Positions 59,209-64,000 of a stretch of 64,000 nucleotides of DNA are shown piece after piece. The stretch covers positions 310,001 to 374,000 of the forward strand of contig JANFAH010000036.1 of the NCBI GenBank assembly GCA_024663395.1. Reading direction: 5' to 3'. Source of the DNA: Pisolithus tinctorius. Lineage: Eukaryota; Basidiomycota; Agaricomycetes; Boletales; Pisolithaceae. Under the pieces are notes generated by a model. It saw only the letters and a program-made list of their open reading frames with translations. It ran no database searches and was not told the origin of the DNA. Made by a program: the position numbers and the translations under genes. Position 1 is the first letter of the stretch. Each line of letters starts with the position of its first letter.

Positions 59209-59234
59209 CTATGCGAACTCCCTGGAGGAGCGGA

Positions 59235-60521
59235 CTAATTTTTTGACTCTGCCTTCTCCTCAGTCGGAGTAGGCGGAGTTCCAGCCATAGCTGCACGGGC
59301 TTTGGCTGCGCGAGAGGTGGACTTGGGACAGTCCTTGGCGGAGTGGCCAGCCTTGCCACAGAAGAGGCAGAGGTTGTTCTTCATCCTACACTGGCGCTCA
59401 GCGGAGGTGAGTTTGCCATCTTTACCCAGAAGGTGGGCAATATCGGACTTAGATGCATCGGACTTGGGCAGATCTTTCTGTTTGCCCTTGCCCTTGGCAT
59501 CGGACTTTGGAGCGGAGGACAAGGAGGACGACAATTTAGTTTTATTGTCGGAGTTGGAAGACTGCAACTTGTCGGAGGCGGACTTGGTGGTGTGCGAGAT
59601 CTCTGCTTTGCGCTCCCAGTAACGCGCATCGATGGTCTGAGTGAGTTTGTGGAGTTGTGCGAGGGTAGAAGGTTTTCCGATGCGAGCGATCTCGTCCTTG
59701 ATGCGGTCTGGAAGTCTGCTATAGAAGCAGTGGCGGAGTGCACCGACACCGTAGTCCTTGACCTGTGAAGCCCAGTGATTGAACTCCACGACATATTTGG
59801 TAATTCGAGAACCATCTTTCATGGTTAGGTTCTCGAGTTGTTGGACGGCATCCGCTATGGCATCATGCGGACCGAAGTTAGTTGTGAGCTCTTGTAAGAA
59901 CTCATGATAGTCATCCATCCAGAGCGGGCGGTCATAGTTGTTGGGGTTTAGTAGATCTGGCTCGAACCAAGCCAGAGCCATACCCTTGAGATAAGATTGA
60001 GTGAAGGTAACCTTTGCTCTGTCGGAGCGGAATGCATGAGGGCGGTCTTGGAAGTTCAGCTCGCATTGAACGAGGAACTCGCAGAGCTTTTTGGGGTCGG
60101 AGCCATCGAAGGTGTCAGGCTCACGGACTTTGGTTTTCAGAGCGGAGTCCCCAGTGCACAAGCTAGACCACGCAAGTGCATGGACAGCTCTAGCAAGAGC
60201 TACGAGGGGATCCTCTGGCGGCTCAGCCGGGTCTTTGGGGACATCCCCATCACCACTGCCCCCGCCGTCGGGATCACCATCAGGATAGTCAGGGTTGGGG
60301 TCGGGTCCATCATCTCGGTTACGCGGAGACGGAGTATGGAAAGTTGTTGGGTGGAGGTCGGAGCGACCAGCTTGCGAAGCGCTTTCGCCCTCAGCGCAAG
60401 AGCAGCGTCGAGCGGAGAATGATTGGAACTGTTCGACAACGGAAGGGAGTCGACATGGATTAGCTAGCGCAACAGCGAGGTTCTCAGCGACCTCTCTCTG
60501 GGATTGAGCTCGAGTTCTCAT
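59235..60521 (-). CDS. Gypsy gag (capsid and zinc knuckle)
   Basis: The ATG at 60519-60521 starts MRTRAQSQREVAENLAVALA. The capsid-like retrotransposon gag domain includes LCEFLVQCELNFQDRPHAF, KVTFTQSYLKGMALAWFEPD and YVVEFNHWASQVKDYGVGAL. The zinc knuckle CLFCGKAGHSAKDC fits C-x2-C-x4-H-x4-C. The frame is open for 428 codons to 59235. It assembles the virus-like particle and binds the RNA. Confidence 0.92.
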   Translation of the reverse strand: MRTRAQSQREVAENLAVALANPCRLPSVVEQFQSFSARRCSCAEGESASQAGRSDLHPTTFHTPSPRNRDDGPDPNPDYPDGDPDGGGSGDGDVPKDPAEPPEDPLVALARAVHALAWSSLCTGDSALKTKVREPDTFDGSDPKKLCEFLVQCELNFQDRPHAFRSDRAKVTFTQSYLKGMALAWFEPDLLNPNNYDRPLWMDDYHEFLQELTTNFGPHDAIADAVQQLENLTMKDGSRITKYVVEFNHWASQVKDYGVGALRHCFYSRLPDRIKDEIARIGKPSTLAQLHKLTQTIDARYWERKAEISHTTKSASDKLQSSNSDNKTKLSSSLSSAPKSDAKGKGKQKDLPKSDASKSDIAHLLGKDGKLTSAERQCRMKNNLCLFCGKAGHSAKDCPKSTSRAAKARAAMAGTPPTPTEEKAESKN

Positions 60522-60582
60522 AACGGTGTAAGTTTTTTGAAAGACAGAAAAGGAGATCGTACAAGTGCGAGTACGAATATAC

Positions 60583-61296
60583 TGTCAAGTCCGGGCCTAC
60601 TCCGACCAACTCCGACACTTAACAAGGTCTAGAGGAGGGTCCGGAAGCAAGTCCGACACAGAAGAACAGAACTCCGACTAGCGGAGTGTTGGCAGGAACG
60701 AAGACCGCTGAGACAGAGGCGGAGTGGAGTGAGGGCATTGGGTTTAGCTCGTGCACTGCCCCCTTGCACAATCTCAGCCCTCGTATGTCAGAGGGAGAGT
60801 ACAGATGGAGAGTCAGAAATAACTCCGACAGGCAGAAGACGGAATCAGAGGGAGTAGGAACTAAGTTGATATTCGTACTGAGGAACAGCGGATTACAGTA
60901 CATGTTTTTATACTGCTATGGAGGTACAGTAATCAGAATCGGAACTGACATACGGAGACTCATAAGTTTTCAAGTAAAATTTCCTGGACGACGAATGAAG
61001 GGTAGATGGAGGACATACAAACGGGTAACACAGAACATCCAGAAAAGGAAGCAGTCCAGGTGCTGGGCCATGCGGTGAGCGCACTGCGGAGTACCTGACT
61101 GCGAAGGTAGCCACATGACCCCTCAGAGAACAGACCGCTCAGTCCGGTAGGAGAGCAACACAAGTCCGACAACAGTCGGAGCGGAGATGGTTCGCAACCA
61201 ACAGAAGTTGGGCGGAGTTGGTGCAGAGTGAGTGGATGACCGGCAGAAGAGGTTGCGGAGTGAGCAAAGACCTATGACGAACGCACGGTTATGACA
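60583..61296 (-). repeat. Gypsy LTR (5' LTR in element sense)
   Basis: 714 bp, TGTCAAGTCC...GGTTATGACA on the plus strand, followed directly by the second CCCAT. It should carry the promoter of the element. Confidence 0.95.
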
Positions 61297-61301
61297 CCCA
61301 T
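61297..61301. other. Right copy of Gypsy target-site duplication, CCCAT
   Basis: Identical to 53155-53159. Confidence 0.92.
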
Positions 61302-64000
61302 GGTTGATGAGGGTGCCTCACAAGTCAAGGGTCGACTGGTGGTACAGCAGCAGGTGCTCTCCTAGGTGATGGAGCTCTATTTCTATGCTGGTCCAGAGCT
61401 CTCTGCTGTGGGTTTGGTGGTGGAATTGGACTTTGGGGTCTGGGTTGATGAGGCCCATTTTGGAACTGATCAGGTTCCAGTAATGAATGTAGGCTTTCTT
61501 CCGAATCAGAAGAAGAAGATTGGTCGTCGTCAGAATCGGGGTCAAAGGTTTGTTGTTTTGAATCCAAACAGAAAGGAAAGGAGTCTTCTATGAATTTTGC
61601 AGAGCGAGAGATGATGATTTTTTGACCATGTAAGAATCTATATCCTTTGGTATTTGGTTCATAACCAAGAAAAATCATTTCTATCATATGTGGTTCCAGT
61701 TTGTCTTTTCTTTGTTCTTTTGGAACCCAAACATAGGCTTTGCATCCAAATGTACAAAAATAAGAAATGTCTGGAATTTTTCCTGAGAATAATTCTGCAG
61801 GAGTCTTGAAGAGTATCCTCTTGAGAGGAGTTTGATTATACACATGAAGTGCACAGTTGAAAGCAAAGTTCCAGAATCATTTTGGAACACATGCATGATG
61901 TCTGATAGAGCCAGACTTTTCAAGAATGGTTCTATTGAACCATTCAGCATGACCATTTTGTTGTGGATGATTGGCAATTGAAAGTTGATGGGTAACTCCA
62001 TGAGAAGTGAGGAGTGCTTTGAAAGCAGAACCCATAAACTCTCCCCCTCGATCCGAATGGAGTGTCTGAAGGTGACAACCAGTTTGGTTTTGGGTTGAAA
62101 CCAACCAGTTTGTGAAGGCAGTATAGGTATTGGATTTATTGCGAAGGTAGAGGCAAAAGCCAAAAGAAGAGTAGTCATCCAATAGAGTAAGAATGTATCT
62201 TGAGCGGAAATAGGATTCCACTGGTAATTCCAAGAGGTCAGTATGGACAAGTTCAAGTGGTTTATTTGCACATTTCCAAGAAGGTTTAAATGCCTTGGAA
62301 GACATTTTACCTTGTGCACAGCCTTTACAAGAGGATGTCTCCCCCTGTATAATAATTTTGGGAAGACCCAACTGGCATAGATGGCAAAGAATATTTTGAG
62401 CCAGGTGTCCTAAATGATTGTGCCAAAGTACTTCTGGCAACAATGTTTTAACCAGAGGGCAAAGGACTGAAAAAGCAGTGGTAGGTGGAAGCAGTACACC
62501 CACAAACCAATGTAATGGTGAAGTAGGTGAGGCTAATTTCGCCTCAAGTACAATCTGGCCATCTGGTGTTCGGATCACTTTGTTTGCCAGTGTCACTGTG
62601 CTTCTATACCTGTTTTTAAGAAGTGCATTCCTAGAGCAAAGTCTCTTTGAAAACAAAGGACTGTATGCCACATTATGGAGAGTTAGGTTGTGTCCTGATT
62701 CAAGACAAACAACCACTGTTCCAGATCCTAGAATATTAACCCATGCTTTGCCTGCAGTAGATGCAGCAACAGGTTGTGTAAACTCTTTATAGGATAGGAA
62801 ATCGGTTTTAAAAGGAGTCACATGGTGTGATGCTGAATCCAACATCCAAATAGACTGACCTTTTGGTAAGTTCTTATGAGATAAGTGCACACCCAAAGGG
62901 TAGCAGTCATAAGCATCGTAGGCATTCCTGTTGAACTCACCAGGGAAATATCCCGCAACTGAGTTGTTAGGATCATAATCTACCTCAGGATGGTTTCTGA
63001 AAAAGGAGAAACAAAGAGGTTTTACAGGAGTTGAATCTGGTACATTTTTATGAAAATCAGTCAAAGAGAAAGTGACATGACATTTTCAAAGTCTTCTGGA
63101 AGACTTATTAATATGTTGGTCTCCCTGTGGAGCCATAATGCCATCACTCTCAGCAATCCCATCCTGTACCATGTCTGCATGAGCCACATTGGTAATTGCC
63201 ATTCCATCTGAGGACAAGCTGGTGTGGCTATTATAAATCCAGTCCTTCCCATGAGGGGGAATGGATAACATCCTCTGTGGAGAGTTCACACTCTTCCATT
63301 GTGATGGTTCTGGTAGGGGTAGATCCACGTGGAGTGAACGCATGGCTTTTTGTGCACGAAGACAGATAGAACATGTACAGGGAGAATTAGACTGTGGAAT
63401 TTTGACACAAATGTTGACTGACTCAACTCGATCATTATAGGATCCCTGAATCTCATCCAGGAACCAGGAGGATAGTTCACCAGTACTACCATCAATACGG
63501 TAAGTCTGGGAGTTTCCGACATTTGACATAGCCATGTCAATGTCTTGCTGAGTGAGGTCAGGGTCATAGGTGGTAGCCTCACCAATGGTGTGTGAACCCA
63601 AAAAGGTTTCCATGTCAGGTGTGTATACATTCTCAACTGCTGGTGGAGCAGGAGAATATTCCAGAGTCTCGTCATGATTCATTTCGATAGCAGCAATATC
63701 AAAATCTTGAGCAGCATCAGGATTATAAGAATTATAAGGCATTTCAGCACCAGGATGGTACCGATCCTCATTAGAATAATCGTCATTATATTCTTCAATG
63801 GAGGCAAAGCCTACAGCTTCAGTGCCCTCTCCATTGGCTTCGAGAGCATTAGCTCAGGCTTTGCCCTTGCCTTTGCCTCGGTGACGATTTTGATTCTGGT
63901 TTTGATGACCAGAACCTTACTGCTGTTGTTGTTGTGGCTGCTGGTAAGGAGTATAACCACCACCATGACCATGATGAGATCCACCATGACCATGACCACC
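61302..64000 (-). pseudogene. Ty1/Copia gag-pol, 5' part (gag tail, protease, integrase), runs off the window
   Basis: The upstream half of the Copia gene. A glutamine/glycine/histidine-rich and basic stretch (GHGGSHGHGG, NRHRGKGKGKA) lies at the window edge, followed by an acidic linker. Protease-like IWMLDSASHHVTPFKTDFLS comes next, then the gag-pre-integrase zinc region LWHNHLGHLAQNILCHLCQL with CKGCAQGKMSSKAF. Integrase core: VHTDLLELPVESYF, LTLLDDYSSFGFCLYL, LQTLHSDRGGEFMGSAF and HPQQNGHAEWFNRTI, then GCKAYVWVPKEQRKDKLEPH. The frame is broken by TAA at 63917 and by TGA at 63854, 63086, 61877 and 61325. Most are CGA-compatible. Across the CCCAT site the frame joins the left half (RT) without a shift. 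Confidence 0.88.

Larger units (their letters stand above)
53160..61296 (-). mobile_element. Complete chromodomain Ty3/Gypsy retrotransposon (8,137 bp)
   Basis: Bounded by two 714-bp LTRs in direct orientation (offset 7,423 bp) and by a 5-bp duplication. The coding strand is minus: gag (59235-60521) then pol (55519-59208) with protease, RT, RNase H, integrase and a C-terminal chromodomain. Between pol and the 3' LTR lies an extra gene on the opposite strand. A G7 polypurine tract adjoins the 3' LTR (53160-53873). No TGG-type tRNA primer site is visible next to the 5' LTR. It is inserted in the Copia element. Confidence 0.95.

Noticed and set aside
60560..60582. tRNA primer-binding site next to the Gypsy 5' LTR
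   Set aside because: The sequence after the LTR (GTATATTCGTACTCGC in element sense) has no TGG start; a half-tRNA or self-primer cannot be judged by eye.
1..64000. CRISPR array, bacterial operon or secondary-metabolite cluster
   Set aside because: No regular spacer array, no operon-like gene packing, and no polyketide, peptide-synthase or terpene genes were found.

Overview
The window looks like nuclear DNA of a mushroom-forming basidiomycete (Agaricomycetes). The protein genes are split by many short GT-AG introns (about 45-60 bp). Much of the rest is made of transposon families typical of this group: KDZ, Plavaka, chromodomain Ty3/Gypsy, Ty1/Copia and a LINE tail. There is no sign of bacterial operons, CRISPR arrays or recognisable tRNA or rRNA genes. 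All reading was done by eye, so exon edges are approximate unless I give a motif for them.

Region 1 (about 0-16.5 kb) is ordinary host sequence. It holds an APC5 anaphase-promoting-complex subunit (+), a convergent MON2 Golgi/endosome trafficking protein (-), a family 15 alpha-1,2-mannosyltransferase (-), a ricin-B-type beta-trefoil lectin (+) and a rhodanese-domain protein (-). A second host island at 41.3-44 kb has an RTA1-like seven-helix membrane protein and one unrecognised reading frame.

Region 2 (about 17.5-40 kb) is mostly transposon sequence. It contains a LINE 3' remnant, a two-gene unit (a large DDE-like transposase at 21.5-25.7 kb and a partner gene at 18.7-21.5 kb), and a decayed accessory gene at 29.5-31.1 kb beside a 57-bp minisatellite. 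It also contains a KDZ transposase with a fused Ulp1/SENP-type protease (33.6-39.8 kb). The KDZ gene is interrupted by a 1.8-kb LTR-like insertion, and its stop codon abuts the stop of a convergent accessory gene (32.8-33.6 kb) with no spacer.

Region 3 (about 44-64 kb) is a nest of elements. A Plavaka transposase (47.1-50.8 kb, decayed) lies head to head with a partner gene (44.5-47.0 kb). Its 3' end is lost where a Copia element begins. The Copia element is itself split by a complete 8,137-bp chromodomain Gypsy element (53160-61296) with 714-bp LTRs and a CCCAT target duplication. The Gypsy element carries an extra antisense gene with a Zn2Cys6-like cysteine pattern.

Most of the visible decay has one signature. 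Nearly all differences between the two Gypsy LTRs are CG to TG or CA, and several reading-frame breaks are TGA codons that could come from CGA. This points to cytosine methylation and deamination of transposons. The most unusual unexplained signal is a heptamer, CTCCGAC on the Gypsy coding strand, that recurs 17 times in one orientation across coding regions of both senses.
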